Shown: positions 1 to 9,043, numbered from the stretch's first letter. The stretch is DNA of 64,000 nucleotides from Actinoplanes sp. DH11 (GCF_020873875.1 NZ_JAHWGU010000001.1:124001-188000); one strand, 5' to 3'. Notes: generated by a model not told the origin, from the letters alone. Translations and numbers: made by a program.

Positions 1-579
1 CAGGCCGTCCGCGTAGAGCACCGCGATGACGACGATGCCGAGCAGGTCGTCGACGACGGCGAGGGTGAGCAGGAAGGCCCGCAGCGCGATGGGCAACCTA
101 CGGCCGAACAGGGTGAGGACAGCCACCGCGAAGGCGATGTCGGTGGCGACCGGAATGGCCCAACCGCCCATCGAAGGGCCGCCGTGGGCCAGGTTGACGA
201 GGGCGTAGACGGCGGCCGGCGTGATCATGCCGCCGACCGCGGCGACGATCGGGACCGCTGCGGTGGCGGGATTGCGGAGCTGGCCCGTGACGAATTCGCG
301 CTTGAGTTCCAGGCCGACGACGAAGAAGAAGATCGTCAGCAGTCCGTCGGTGGCCCAGTTCGCGACGGAGAGGTTCAGGTGCAGGCTGGCGGGGCCGACC
401 ACGGTGTTGCTCAGGTCGGTGTAGGAGTCGCGCCACGGTGAATTGGCCCAGATAAGGGCCAGCACGGTCCCGATGGCCAGCAGGATCGCGCCGGCGTTCT
501 CGGCCCGGAGGGTGTCGGTGAAGTTGCGCCTGCCGCCAGGCGACAGGCTGCCGAAGGCGTTTATCGTTCGGTCGTTCAT
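1..579 (-). CDS. nhaA: Na+/H+ antiporter NhaA, N-terminal part
   Basis: The minus strand reads an uninterrupted frame from an ATG at 579 that leaves the window at base 1, giving about 193 residues of a protein usually near 400. It begins [16 protein letters not shown] and contains the NhaA signatures [24 protein letters not shown] and [16 protein letters not shown]. The two aspartates of the last motif are the ion-binding pair of the family. NhaA exchanges sodium for protons across the cytoplasmic membrane for pH and salt homeostasis. The gene lies 28 nt downstream of the TIM-barrel gene on the same strand, so the two may share a transcript, although no functional link is evident. The C-terminal half is outside the window. 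Confidence 0.93.
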   Translation of the reverse strand, partial: MNDRTINAFGSLSPGGRRNFTDTLRAENAGAILLAIGTVLALIWANSPWRDSYTDLSNTVVGPASLHLNLSVANWATDGLLTIFFFVVGLELKREFVTGQLRNPATAAVPIVAAVGGMITPAAVYALVNLAHGGPSMGGWAIPVATDIAFAVAVLTLFGRRLPIALRAFLLTLAVVDDLLGIVVIAVLYADGL

Positions 580-607
580 CGGGGCGGTGACCGGGTGCGG
601 GGCCGGA

Positions 608-1561
608 TCAGCCGGCAGCGCGAGCAGCGACGATTTGCGCGAGGGTCGCCTCGACAACCGCGAGCCGGGTCGCCACGTCGGCGTCGACAGGGCGGATGCC
701 GAACTTCAAGCCGATGCGCGGGGTGTCACCCACCGCGCGGAGGGTTTCGGCGATTTCGTCGGGCCCCAGCAGGGAGGCCTCGGAAGCGGCCAGGGCGGGT
801 GCGTCACCGCGGCTGGGGATGTGCATGTCGGTCCAGGCGGGCCCCCACATGGTGTCCTCGCCGGTCGCGCCGGAATAGATGTAGGCCCGCAGCAGCCCGG
901 CGTCGGTGACGGCCTGGATGTGCTCCATCGGCAGCCGTGTTCCGTGTCCCTCGATGGCGCAGCGGCCCCAGTTCAGGCTCATCCCGAGAACGCCTGCGGG
1001 CAGGCCGAAGGATTGGACGACAGCGATCTCGTCCGCCAGCGGGAAGAAGCCCTTGGCCGGTGTCTGGCCGGGAACGTAGGCGTCGCAGTGCTCGACCAGG
1101 AGTTCGGCGCCGGCCCGGTCCCAGGTCAGGATCTCGGTGAGGGATCGCTGGAACGCTTCGAGGGAGCCACCGCGGGGGCCGGGGGAGGTGTGCACCTCGA
1201 TCGCGACCACCCGCCGGGTCCCGTACTCGGCGGCGAGGCTGACGGCCAGGTCGCATGCCCGCCCGACGTCACTCAGCGCCCGCTTGCGTTGCACGTCGTC
1301 GGTCGAGGCCAGACCGTAGTTCGGAGTGTCGCCGAGTGCGGCCATCATCGACGGCACGAGCGAGACGATCAGGTCGTGTCCCGGGTTGACGTGTGCCCGG
1401 ATCCAGTCCGGCTCGAGGGTTCGGGCGCCGGACGGGAACAGGGCGAACTCCAGGCCGTCGATGTCCAGCCTGGCAGCCGCGTCGTAGAAGGCGTCTTCAG
1501 CGTCGGGATCCGTCGGCGCGGAGATGTACGCGGACAGGAACATGCCGGCGAGGTTGGTCAT
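608..1561 (-). CDS. TIM-barrel sugar-isomerase-like protein (DUF4862-like)
   Basis: A 317-residue protein starting [16 protein letters not shown]. Its alternating pattern, with segments such as [36 protein letters not shown] and IGLKFGIRP, suggests a TIM barrel like that of xylose-isomerase-type enzymes. I associate it from memory with the actinobacterial DUF4862 family, whose function is unknown to me. The glutamates and histidines (EVHTSP, VEHCDAY) could be metal or substrate ligands, but this is inference. It is transcribed divergently from the uronate TRAP/kdu operon across a 280-bp control region. A role in sugar-acid epimerisation or isomerisation for that pathway is therefore plausible but unproven. 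Confidence 0.7.
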   Translation of the reverse strand: MTNLAGMFLSAYISAPTDPDAEDAFYDAAARLDIDGLEFALFPSGARTLEPDWIRAHVNPGHDLIVSLVPSMMAALGDTPNYGLASTDDVQRKRALSDVGRACDLAVSLAAEYGTRRVVAIEVHTSPGPRGGSLEAFQRSLTEILTWDRAGAELLVEHCDAYVPGQTPAKGFFPLADEIAVVQSFGLPAGVLGMSLNWGRCAIEGHGTRLPMEHIQAVTDAGLLRAYIYSGATGEDTMWGPAWTDMHIPSRGDAPALAASEASLLGPDEIAETLRAVGDTPRIGLKFGIRPVDADVATRLAVVEATLAQIVAARAAG

Positions 1562-1653
1562 CGATTCCTCCGTGGAGTGGGGTGCCAGGACAGCAGCCGC
1601 GACCGCAGGCCGGAGCTGTCTCTTGGCGGGGTGTTGGTGATCACAAAAAAGTG

Positions 1654-1697
1654 TTGACGCTTCGGTTACCCCTGGTTATGGTTCCGTTCGACGGAAC
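1654..1697 (+). promoter_or_regulatory. Promoter and palindromic operator of the uronate operon
   Basis: TTGACG at 1654-1659 and TATGGT at 1677-1682 are separated by 17 nt, a good sigma-70-like promoter facing dctP. A perfect inverted repeat, GTTCCGT-TCG-ACGGAAC, covers 1681-1697 and overlaps the last two bases of the -10 box, where a bound repressor would block initiation. The IclR regulator encoded inside the operon at 5664 is the obvious candidate. A smaller palindrome, GTGATCAC, lies at 1637-1644 just upstream of the -35. The assignment to IclR is inference from position and symmetry. Confidence 0.6.
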
Positions 1698-1841
1698 GCG
1701 GTTCCACGTGAGTCTTGCACCGAGATCGAGTGTCCCGCAAGGACCGTCCTCAACCCCTCAGGGCCCCCGCTCCCGGGACCGCCCTCGGACCTGCGGACCG
1801 CCGTAGTGCGGCACGCGCTGGTGTACCGAGAAGGAGTCAGC

Positions 1842-2879
1842 ATGAGAAGGAACAAGGTCGTTACCTTCACCGCCGCGGCCATGGTCGCCGCGTTCGCCCT
1901 GGTGGGGTGCTCAGCCGGCGACGGAACGAGCAGCAAGGGCGACACGAAGGACGGCGGTGCGAAAGCCGAGAAGACCCTCAAACTGGCGTTCAACCAGCAG
2001 CCGAATCACCCGCAGTTCATCGCCCTCGACGCCATGGGTGAGCGGCTGAAGCAGCGGACTGCCGGCAAGTACGACATCGAGGTCTTCCCGAACGAAACCC
2101 TGGGCACGCAGAAGGACACCGTCGAGCTGGTCAAGGCCGGCACCATCGAGATGTCGATGGTCGCCGCGCCGCTGATGGAGAGCTTCAACAAGGACTTCAT
2201 CGTCTTCAACCTGCCGTTCACGTTCGACTCGCAGGAACACCAGCGGAAGACGACGAACGACCCGGCGATCGTCTCCGAGCTGTACTCCTCGCTGGACAGC
2301 CAGGGCCTGCGCGTGCTCGGTTCCTTCCACGGCGGGGTGCGGAACATGTACACCTCGAAGAAGCCGATCAACACGCCCGCCGACATGAAGGGCCTGAAGA
2401 TCCGCGTCATCGAGTCGGACACGAACGTCGAGATGATGAAGCTCATGGGCGGTAGCCCGGCCCCGATGGGAATGGGTGAGGTCTACACCGCCATTCAGTC
2501 CGGGGTGCTCGACGGCGCCGAGAACAACGAACTCACGTACGCCAACGTGAAGCACGCCGAGGTCGCCAAGTTCTACAGCTACACCCGGCACCTGATGCTC
2601 CCCGACTACCTCCTGATCAACCCGAAGGTCCTGGACGCGATGCCCGAGGACGTCCGGAAGATCTTCCTGGAGGAGATCGCCGTCGCGGTCGAGGAGGAGG
2701 GACAGCTCTGGGGTCAGGAGATCCCCCGGTCGAAGGCCCTTGCCGAGAAGGCCGGTGCGCAGTTCAACGAGGTCGACGCGGCCTCCTTCACCAGCCTGAT
2801 CGCCCCGCTGACGCAGCAGAAGCTCGACAACGACAAGATCCGCGGCATCCACGCCAAGGTTCGTGCGGCCGCCAAGTGA
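1842..2879 (+). CDS. dctP: TRAP transporter solute-binding lipoprotein, DctP family
   Basis: The start is ATG 1842 after the ribosome site GAGAAGGAG (1828-1836). It gives 345 residues with a lipoprotein signal ending LVGC, the cysteine being about residue 23. The mature part is a DctP-type binding protein with the usual PADMKGLKIRV stretch, whose arginine contacts the substrate carboxylate in this family, and GVLDGAENNELTY, a pattern I associate with uronate-binding TRAP proteins. It would capture an acidic sugar outside the membrane and hand it to the DctQM permease encoded next. Its position at the head of kduI, kduD, eda and kdgK supports a uronate or ketouronate substrate. The exact ligand cannot be read from the sequence. 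Confidence 0.9.
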   Translation: MRRNKVVTFTAAAMVAAFALVGCSAGDGTSSKGDTKDGGAKAEKTLKLAFNQQPNHPQFIALDAMGERLKQRTAGKYDIEVFPNETLGTQKDTVELVKAGTIEMSMVAAPLMESFNKDFIVFNLPFTFDSQEHQRKTTNDPAIVSELYSSLDSQGLRVLGSFHGGVRNMYTSKKPINTPADMKGLKIRVIESDTNVEMMKLMGGSPAPMGMGEVYTAIQSGVLDGAENNELTYANVKHAEVAKFYSYTRHLMLPDYLLINPKVLDAMPEDVRKIFLEEIAVAVEEEGQLWGQEIPRSKALAEKAGAQFNEVDAASFTSLIAPLTQQKLDNDKIRGIHAKVRAAAK

Positions 2880-2919
2880 GCCGGCGATCCGGGTGGGTGA
2901 CAGCAGGAGGGCTGGCGGG

Positions 2920-3426
2920 ATGACCGCAGTCAAGAATGTGTTGGATCGAGTGCTCGGCTGGTGCTGCATCGTGTTGTTCGCGGCCCTGGTGCTCGATGTC
3001 GGCTGGCAGGTGTTCGCCCGGCAGGTGCTGGACGCTCCCAGCGGCTGGTCGGAGGAGTTGGCCAAGTACCTGTTCATCTGGCTCGGCCTGCTGGGCGGAG
3101 CCTGGGTCTTCGGCGAGCGCGGGCACGTCGCGGCCGACCTGGCAGTCCAGCGGATGCCGGAGAAGGTTCAGCGTGTCACCGCCGTCCTCGTTCAGTTCGC
3201 CACGCTGATGTTCGCGGCGCTCACCCTGATCTGGGGCGGTTACCGGGTGGTGCACCTGACCTGGGACCAGACCCTGACCGGACTACCGGTGAATGTCGGG
3301 TGGATGTATCTGGCCCTGCCCATCTCCGGCGTGATCACCGCGTTCTACGCCATCTACCACACGATCTCGATCAGCAAGGGCGACGAGGTCCCCATCGACC
3401 TGGAAGCCGAGACCGCGCTGTCGTAG
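2920..3426 (+). CDS. dctQ: TRAP transporter small permease, DctQ family
   Basis: The start is ATG 2920 behind a strong AGGAGG (2905-2910). The frame is open further upstream but overlaps the end of dctP. The product is 168 residues, normal for DctQ, with four predicted membrane segments beginning at LGWCCIVLFAALVLDVGW, and it contains the common SEELAKYLFIWLGLLGGAW segment. DctQ forms the membrane complex with DctM and takes part in coupling uptake to the sodium gradient. It sits between dctP (40-nt gap) and dctM (13-nt gap), so the three are cotranscribed. Confidence 0.9.
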   Translation: MTAVKNVLDRVLGWCCIVLFAALVLDVGWQVFARQVLDAPSGWSEELAKYLFIWLGLLGGAWVFGERGHVAADLAVQRMPEKVQRVTAVLVQFATLMFAALTLIWGGYRVVHLTWDQTLTGLPVNVGWMYLALPISGVITAFYAIYHTISISKGDEVPIDLEAETALS

Positions 3427-3439
3427 GAAGGAGGAATTC

Positions 3440-4747
3440 ATGGAAGCTGCAGCACTTGCGGGTCTCGTCCTGGTCGGCGGCATCGCCGTTCTGCTGCTGA
3501 TCGGAGCCCCGATCAGCGTCGCGGTCGGGTTGTCCTCGACGCTGGCCATGTTCGTCGTGGTCGGCTTCGACAACGGGGCGCTCACCGCGGCACAGCAGAT
3601 GTTCCGCGGGATCAACTCATTCGCACTACTGGCCATCCCGTTCTTTGTGTTAGCCGGTGTGATCATGAGCCAAGGCGGCATCGCCTTGCAGTTGATCAAT
3701 GCCGGCAAGGTGCTGGTCGGCCGGGTGCCGGGCTCGTTGCCCCAGACCACCGTGGCGGCCAACACCCTGTTCGGGGCGGTCAGCGGTTCCTCGATCGCGG
3801 CGGCGGCCGCGATCGGCACCACGATGGGCCCGCTGGAGGCCAAGGAGGGGTACAACAAGAACTTCTCCGCGGCGGTCAACGTCGCCTCTGCCCCGGGCGG
3901 GATGCTGGTGCCGCCCAGCAACCTGATGATCGTGTACTCGCTGGTGTCGGGATCTTCGGTCGCGGCCCTGTTCGTGGCCGGGTACCTGCCCGGACTCCTG
4001 TGGGCGGTCGCCTGCTCCGCCGTCGTGTATCTCTACGTCCGCCGGCACCCCGAACTGCGGGAGACCCAGCGGGTCGGCCTCCGCGAGGGCGCCCGGGTGC
4101 TGCTCATCGCCCTGCCGTCGCTGCTGCTTATCGCCGTGGTGATCGTCGGCATCCTGGCCGGCTTCTTCACCGCGACCGAGTCCGCTGCCATCGCGGTGTT
4201 CTACTCGGCGATCCAGTCGGCGTTCTACCGCACGATCAAGCTCCGTGACGTCCCGGGCATCCTGCTGGAGTCCACCAAGATCACCGCAGTGGTCATGTTC
4301 CTGATCGCCGTTTCGACGATCATGGGCTTCGTCCTGTCCTTCTCGAAAATTCCCGAGCTGGTCTCGGACGCGATGTTCGGGTTCAGCGAGAACCCGGTCG
4401 TGCTCCTGCTGCTGATCGCGGTCATCCTGCTGATCGTCGGCTGCTTCATGGACGCCACCCCGGCCGTCCTGATCTTCACGCCGATCTTCCTGCCGATCGT
4501 GACCAGCTTCGGCATCGACCCGATCCACTTCGGCATAATGATGATCTTCAATCTGAGTATCGGCACCATCACCCCACCGGTCGGGACCGTGCTCTTCGTC
4601 GGAGCGAAGGTGTCCGGCCAGCCGATCGAGGGCATCGTCCGCCAACTGATGCCGTTCCTGGCGGCGCTGACGATCTGCCTGATCATCGTGATCTTCACAC
4701 CGGGGCTGTCGCTCTGGCTGCCCGAACTCTTCGGCCTCATGCCCTGA
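3440..4747 (+). CDS. dctM: TRAP transporter large permease, DctM family
   Basis: 435 residues, the usual size, starting at ATG 3440 after GGAAGGAGG (3427-3435). It is hydrophobic along its length with roughly a dozen membrane segments. Family features include FFVLAGVIMSQGG near the N-terminus, the FGAVSGSSIAAAAAIGTTM loop, and PPSNLMIVYSLVSG. It forms the substrate channel and sodium sites with DctQ. It lies within the operon between dctQ and kduI, and translation of kduI follows 49 nt later. Nothing is missing or unusual. Confidence 0.92.
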   Translation: MEAAALAGLVLVGGIAVLLLIGAPISVAVGLSSTLAMFVVVGFDNGALTAAQQMFRGINSFALLAIPFFVLAGVIMSQGGIALQLINAGKVLVGRVPGSLPQTTVAANTLFGAVSGSSIAAAAAIGTTMGPLEAKEGYNKNFSAAVNVASAPGGMLVPPSNLMIVYSLVSGSSVAALFVAGYLPGLLWAVACSAVVYLYVRRHPELRETQRVGLREGARVLLIALPSLLLIAVVIVGILAGFFTATESAAIAVFYSAIQSAFYRTIKLRDVPGILLESTKITAVVMFLIAVSTIMGFVLSFSKIPELVSDAMFGFSENPVVLLLLIAVILLIVGCFMDATPAVLIFTPIFLPIVTSFGIDPIHFGIMMIFNLSIGTITPPVGTVLFVGAKVSGQPIEGIVRQLMPFLAALTICLIIVIFTPGLSLWLPELFGLMP

Positions 4748-4796
4748 TCGAGGTCGGCCGACCTGAATGAGCTTCCACCACATCCCAAGGAGAACG

Positions 4797-5636
4797 ATGG
4801 AACAGCGTTACGCCACCAGCCCCGAGCACATCCCGGGCATGGACACCGAGGAGCTGCGTGACCGTTACCTCGTGCCCGGCCTGTTCGTCGACGATGACGT
4901 CAACGCCCTGTACACGCACCACGATCGGGTAGTCGTGGCCGGCGTGAAGCCGGTGACCAAGCCGGTCGCACTCCCGACGTTCCCGGAGATTGTCAGCCCA
5001 TACTTCTTCGAGCACCGCGAGGCCGGGATCGTCAACGTCGGCGGCCCCGGAACCATCACCGTGGACGGCACCAAATACGAGGCCCAGCACGGCGCGTGCC
5101 TGTACGTGGGGCGCGGTGCCGTCGACGTGGTGTTCGAATCCGGTGACGCGGCGGGCGAGGCGGGCCCGGCCCGGTTCTACCTGTTCTCCGCTCCGGCACA
5201 CACGACCTACCCGACAACCTTCGTGGCTCCCGGCGAGGGCACCGTCCGGGAACTCGGCGACCCGGAGCAGTCGAACCGGAGAACCCTGAACCAATACATC
5301 CATGAGAACGGTGTACGGAGTTGCCAGGTGGTCATGGGCGTCACCACCCTGCACACGGGCAGCATGTGGAACACGATGCCCGCGCACACCCACGCCCGGC
5401 GGACCGAGGTCTACCTGTACTTCGATCTGCCGGCCGATGCCCGGGTGGTCCACCTGCTCGGCGAGCCCACCGAGACCCGGCATCTGGTGGTCGGCAAAGA
5501 GGAGGCGGTGATCTCGCCGAGTTGGTCGGTGCATTCCGGTGTGGGCACCGCGAGTTATAGCTTCGTGTGGGCGATGGCAGGAGAAAATCAGTCGTTCGAC
5601 GACATGGATGGCTTCGCCATCGCCGACATGCGCTGA
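4797..5636 (+). CDS. kduI: 5-dehydro-4-deoxy-D-glucuronate isomerase
   Basis: The start ATG 4797 has AAGGAG at 4787-4792. An ATG at 4767 in the same frame lacks a ribosome site. The product is 279 residues, close to the E. coli enzyme. It has the cupin metal-site pattern MPAHTHARRTEVYLYFDLP, where histidines and a glutamate bind zinc, and WSVHSGVGTASYSFVWAMAG near the C-terminus. KduI converts 5-keto-4-deoxyuronate, the spontaneous product of unsaturated uronates, to 3-deoxy-D-glycero-2,5-hexodiulosonate, the KduD substrate. Its presence implies the imported acid derives from a polyuronate cleaved by a lyase, for example pectin or a glycosaminoglycan. Confidence 0.95.
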   Translation: MEQRYATSPEHIPGMDTEELRDRYLVPGLFVDDDVNALYTHHDRVVVAGVKPVTKPVALPTFPEIVSPYFFEHREAGIVNVGGPGTITVDGTKYEAQHGACLYVGRGAVDVVFESGDAAGEAGPARFYLFSAPAHTTYPTTFVAPGEGTVRELGDPEQSNRRTLNQYIHENGVRSCQVVMGVTTLHTGSMWNTMPAHTHARRTEVYLYFDLPADARVVHLLGEPTETRHLVVGKEEAVISPSWSVHSGVGTASYSFVWAMAGENQSFDDMDGFAIADMR

Positions 5637-5663
5637 TCAGACGCCCTTCAGTTAGGTGAGTTC

Positions 5664-6485
5664 ATGACCAACGAAACGGTCCGAATGGCCGACCAGCTGC
5701 TTACCGGCGGTGCCAACGCGAGCGAGAAGACCCTGCTCGTCCTGGAAGCGGTCATGACTCATGCGCGGTTCTCGGAGGTGGTCGAGGCGACAGGTCTCGC
5801 CAAGGCCACCACACACCGCATCCTGGCGACCCTGATCGACCGGCGGTTCGTCACTGTCGCGCCCGACGGCGGCTACCTGCCCGGCCCGAAGATCCTCTCG
5901 CTGGCCGGGCAGGCCTTGCGGCGGATCGACATCTCCGCGATCGCACAGCCTTTCGTCGACGCTCTGGTCGATCAGGTGCATTGCACGGTCCACGTCGGCG
6001 TGGTCAACGGCGACGAGATCATCTACCTGATCCGTGCCGATTCGGACAAGCCATACCGGATGCCGTCGCGAGTCGGTCTTGCGATTCCCATGCACACATC
6101 GGGCATCGGGAAGGTGGTGCTCAGCGGGTACAACGACCACGAGCTCCACCGATTCGTGGCTCGCGCGGAACTGCCGGCCCTGACCGGGAACACGATCACC
6201 ACCCTGGACGCGTTGCGGGCCGAGCTCGCCGAGATCCGCGCGGTGGGATACGCATTCGACCGCGAAGAGAACGTGCCCGGGGTCATCTGCGTGGCGGCAC
6301 CGATCCGGGACTCGACCCACAAAATCAACTACGGAATCAGCATCTCGACCCTGACGATCGAACACACTCTCGAGCAACTGGAGGCGATGGCCCCACTGGT
6401 CGTCGAGAGCGCCGCGCAGATCTCAGAAGCCCTCGGATTCACCCCCACATCGTCTTTTGTGCCACCTGAAGGAGCCTATCCATGA
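5664..6485 (+). CDS. IclR-family transcriptional regulator
   Basis: 273 residues with an N-terminal winged helix (EKTLLVLEAVMTHARFSEVVEATGLAKATTHRILATLIDRRFV) and a C-terminal IclR effector domain (HTSGIGKVVLSGY, EENVPGVICVAAPI). It lies inside the uronate operon, and its 3' end overlaps kduD by 4 nt. By position it is a KdgR-like repressor that senses a pathway intermediate and acts on the palindrome at 1681-1697. The regulator is thus cotranscribed with its targets, which would give feedback on its own level. Target and inducer are inferred. Confidence 0.88.
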   Translation: MTNETVRMADQLLTGGANASEKTLLVLEAVMTHARFSEVVEATGLAKATTHRILATLIDRRFVTVAPDGGYLPGPKILSLAGQALRRIDISAIAQPFVDALVDQVHCTVHVGVVNGDEIIYLIRADSDKPYRMPSRVGLAIPMHTSGIGKVVLSGYNDHELHRFVARAELPALTGNTITTLDALRAELAEIRAVGYAFDREENVPGVICVAAPIRDSTHKINYGISISTLTIEHTLEQLEAMAPLVVESAAQISEALGFTPTSSFVPPEGAYP

Positions 6486-7273
6486 CGCGCCCAGCCGGCA
6501 GTCCTGCCGCGTACCTCACCCGCAGCTTCAGCCTGGAGGGAAAGGTCGCAGTGGTGACTGGCGCCGGCCGGGGGATCGGGCTGGCGATCGCGGAGTCGTT
6601 GGCCGCCGCGGGTGCTGACATCATCGGCGTCAGCCACAACATGCCGTCCGGCGCCAGCGAGACCCGATCCCTGGTGGAGCGGCTGGGGCGCACCTTCACC
6701 CCCGTGCGAACCGATTTCTCCATCCGGCCGGACGTAACGGCGCTGGCAGCCGATCTGGCAGGCCGCGAAGTCGACATCCTGGTCAACAACGGCGGCACCA
6801 TCCGTCGGACCCCGGCTGCGACGCATTCCGACGACGACTTCGACCACGTAATGGATGTCAACCTCCGCGCGACCTGGGTGCTGTCCCGCGAGATCGGCCG
6901 CTCGATGCTCGAGCGCGGCCACGGGAAGATCGTGAACATGGCATCCATGCTGAGCTTCCAGGGCGGAGTGAACGTCCCGGGTTACACATCGTCCAAGTCG
7001 GCTGTCGCCGGTCTGACGAAGGCACTGGCGAACGAGTGGGCCGGTCGGGGCGTCAACGTCAACGCCGTCGCTCCCGGCTACGTCGCCACCGACAACACCC
7101 ACGACCTGCGCCGAGACCCCCAGCGCAGCGGCGAGATCCTCGGTCGGATCCCCGCCGCACGCTGGGCCGAGCCCGCCGATATCGCCGGCGCGGTGCTGTT
7201 CCTCTGCTCCAGCTCAGCCGACTACGTCAATGGAGCCATCCTTCCGGTCGACGGCGGATGGCTTGCCCGCTGA
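6482..7273 (+). CDS. kduD: 2-dehydro-3-deoxy-D-gluconate 5-dehydrogenase (SDR)
   Basis: 263-residue classical short-chain dehydrogenase with the nucleotide motif TGAGRGIG at about residues 28-35, NNGG at about 103, the catalytic serine in MASMLSFQGG, and YTSSK. It starts at ATG 6482, overlapping the regulator stop by 4 nt (ATGA coupling). The C-terminal VNGAILPVDGGW is typical of KduD and gluconate 5-dehydrogenases. With KduI upstream and Eda and KdgK downstream, it should reduce the diketo intermediate to 2-keto-3-deoxygluconate. Substrate is assigned by context, because SDR sequence alone does not fix it. Confidence 0.87.
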   Translation: MTRPAGSPAAYLTRSFSLEGKVAVVTGAGRGIGLAIAESLAAAGADIIGVSHNMPSGASETRSLVERLGRTFTPVRTDFSIRPDVTALAADLAGREVDILVNNGGTIRRTPAATHSDDDFDHVMDVNLRATWVLSREIGRSMLERGHGKIVNMASMLSFQGGVNVPGYTSSKSAVAGLTKALANEWAGRGVNVNAVAPGYVATDNTHDLRRDPQRSGEILGRIPAARWAEPADIAGAVLFLCSSSADYVNGAILPVDGGWLAR

Positions 7274-7307
7274 CGCCGGCATTCACAAAGCTCGCACGAA
7301 CCGGTGA

Positions 7308-7421
7308 GTTCGGCGACTCCGTTCCATCGAGCATCCGCGGCTCGCGGTGGAGATGGCCGAACACCCGCGCACGATTCGCGACGCCGGGACGCTCCCCGGC
7401 CTGGAGAAGGTGATCCGATGA
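7308..7421 (+). pseudogene. C-terminal remnant of a deleted gene
   Basis: The 144 nt between kduD and eda are not an ordinary spacer. From 7308 to 7421 one frame reads 37 residues with ordinary actinomycete codon choice, including EHPRLAVEMAEHP and TIRDAGTLPGLEKVIR. It ends in a TGA (7419-7421) that overlaps the eda start as ATGA. An in-frame TGA at 7305-7307 precedes it and no start codon or ribosome site serves it. This looks like the tail of a gene that was once translationally coupled to eda and has lost its 5' part. I do not recognise the family. Confidence 0.5.
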
Positions 7422-8029
7422 AAATCTTCGAGGAACATCCCATTGTTCCGGTCGTCGTTCTCGATGACGAATCCCGGGCAGCGGACCTGGGACGGGCACT
7501 GGTGGGCGGCGGGCTGCCGATCGCTGAGGTCACGTTGCGTACGCCGGGGGCGCTCGCAGCGATCGCCACGATGGCGCGCAACAAGGACTTGCTGGTCGGG
7601 GCGGGGACCGTGCTCACCCCCGAGCAGGCGACGGCCGCTGCGGAGGCCGGTGCCCGCTTCGCCGTCTGCCCGGGGCTGTCCCGCGCCGTGGTGGAGCGGT
7701 GCGGCGCGCTCGGATTGCCCGTACTCCCGGGGGTGGCCACCGCGACGGAAGTCCTGGCCGCCCGGGAAATCGGCCTGGAGGCCGTCAAGTTCTTCCCGGC
7801 CGAGACTTCGGGAGGAGCGCCGGCTGTGGCCGCGCTCGCGGCGGTCTTCGGCGACATGCGGTTCGTGCCGACGGGCGGTATCACCGCGGCCAATGCCGGT
7901 GACTATCTCGCGCTGCCCTCGGTGCTCGCGGTCGGCGGTTCCTGGATGGTGCCGCGCTCGGCTGATCTCGACCAGATCCACGAGCTCATCGGAGGGGTGC
8001 GTGACGTCATTGCGGCTGCGGGACGCTGA
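7418..8029 (+). CDS. eda: KDPG/KHG aldolase
   Basis: 203 residues from ATG 7418 with GGAGAAGG at 7403-7410. An upstream ATG at 7304 in frame would add 38 residues unlike the family. Family landmarks are present: GLPIAEVTLRTPGALAAIA with the conserved glutamate, LVGAGTVL, FAVCPGLSRAVV, LGLPVLPGVATATE, and AVKFFPAE with the Schiff-base lysine, then RFVPTGGI and GGSWMVP. It cleaves 2-keto-3-deoxy-6-phosphogluconate to pyruvate and glyceraldehyde 3-phosphate. The 3' end overlaps kdgK by 29 nt. Confidence 0.93.
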   Translation: MKIFEEHPIVPVVVLDDESRAADLGRALVGGGLPIAEVTLRTPGALAAIATMARNKDLLVGAGTVLTPEQATAAAEAGARFAVCPGLSRAVVERCGALGLPVLPGVATATEVLAAREIGLEAVKFFPAETSGGAPAVAALAAVFGDMRFVPTGGITAANAGDYLALPSVLAVGGSWMVPRSADLDQIHELIGGVRDVIAAAGR

Positions 8030-8981
8030 TTCCTGCAGGTACGACCTGGTCAGTCTCGGTGAGGTGATGCTGCGCCTCGACCCGGGCGAGGGGCGGGTAC
8101 GGACCACGCGGACGTTCCGGGTCTCCGAGGGCGGCGGCGAGTACAACGTGGCCCGCGCGCTGCGGCGCGTTTTCGGGATGCGGACCGCGATTGTCACGGC
8201 GCTCGCCGACAACGAGGTGGGGCGGCTCGTCGAGGACTGCATGCTGACCGGCGGGGTGGACACGTCGCTGGTGCGCTGGGTGCCCTATGACGGGATCGGT
8301 CGTACGGTACGCAACGGGCTCAACTTCACCGAACGCGGTTTCGGGGTACGGGGAGCGCTGGGGGTGTCCGATCGTGGTCATAGCGCAGCGTCACAGATGC
8401 GCCCTTCCGACGTGGACTGGGACCACCTGTTCGGGGTCGCCGGGGTGCGGTGGTTGCATACCGGTGGAATCTTCGCGTCGTTGTCGCCGGTGGCGGCTTC
8501 CACAGTCCGCACCGCTGTCGAGGCCGCCCGGCGGCACGGGACCGCGGTGTCGTTCGACGTGAACTACCGGCCCAGTCTCGGTAATGACCTGTTGCCCGAC
8601 GTGCTGCCGTTCGTGGACGTACTGATCGGTGTGCGCGACGTCGAGTCGTACCCGGAGACACCCGTTGTCGCGACCACCACACGGCGGGTGGTGAGCGCCA
8701 GTCGTAACGACTTCGGCGCCGTGGCCTGGTCGCCGTCGACCGGCGTTGTGCGAGCCACGGAGAGGCCTGACCTGGACGTGCTGGACCGGGTCGGCTCAGG
8801 TGACTCGTTCGCCTCCGGGTTGATCTACGGATTGCTCTGCGGGCGTCCGCTTCAGATCGCTGTCGAGTACGGCGCGGCACACGGTGCGCTGACGATGACC
8901 ACTCCCGGCGACACTTCGATGGCCACGGCTGCTGAGGTGATGGCACTCGCCGGAGGTGCCAGCGCCGCGGTGACCCGTTGA
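8001..8981 (+). CDS. kdgK: 2-keto-3-deoxygluconate kinase (PfkB family)
   Basis: The frame has no good ATG before the conserved N-terminus. GTG 8001, with GGAGGG at 7991-7996, gives 326 residues starting VTSLRLRDADSCRYDLVSLGEV, inside the end of eda. PfkB signatures are SEGGGEYNVARALRRVFG near the N-terminus and DRVGSGDSFASGLIYGL near the C-terminus, whose aspartate is the catalytic base. It phosphorylates KDG to supply Eda. Between DVLIG and YPETPVVATTTRR the protein is about 30 residues shorter than I remember for KDG kinases, so a lid or surface helix may be missing. The residues seen for ATP binding and catalysis are intact. Confidence 0.87.
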   Translation: MTSLRLRDADSCRYDLVSLGEVMLRLDPGEGRVRTTRTFRVSEGGGEYNVARALRRVFGMRTAIVTALADNEVGRLVEDCMLTGGVDTSLVRWVPYDGIGRTVRNGLNFTERGFGVRGALGVSDRGHSAASQMRPSDVDWDHLFGVAGVRWLHTGGIFASLSPVAASTVRTAVEAARRHGTAVSFDVNYRPSLGNDLLPDVLPFVDVLIGVRDVESYPETPVVATTTRRVVSASRNDFGAVAWSPSTGVVRATERPDLDVLDRVGSGDSFASGLIYGLLCGRPLQIAVEYGAAHGALTMTTPGDTSMATAAEVMALAGGASAAVTR

Positions 8982-9043
8982 GCGTCACGATGGCGAGTCC
9001 CTTCGGGCGCACAGACGATCAAGGCCGTGACCTGTGACGTCGT

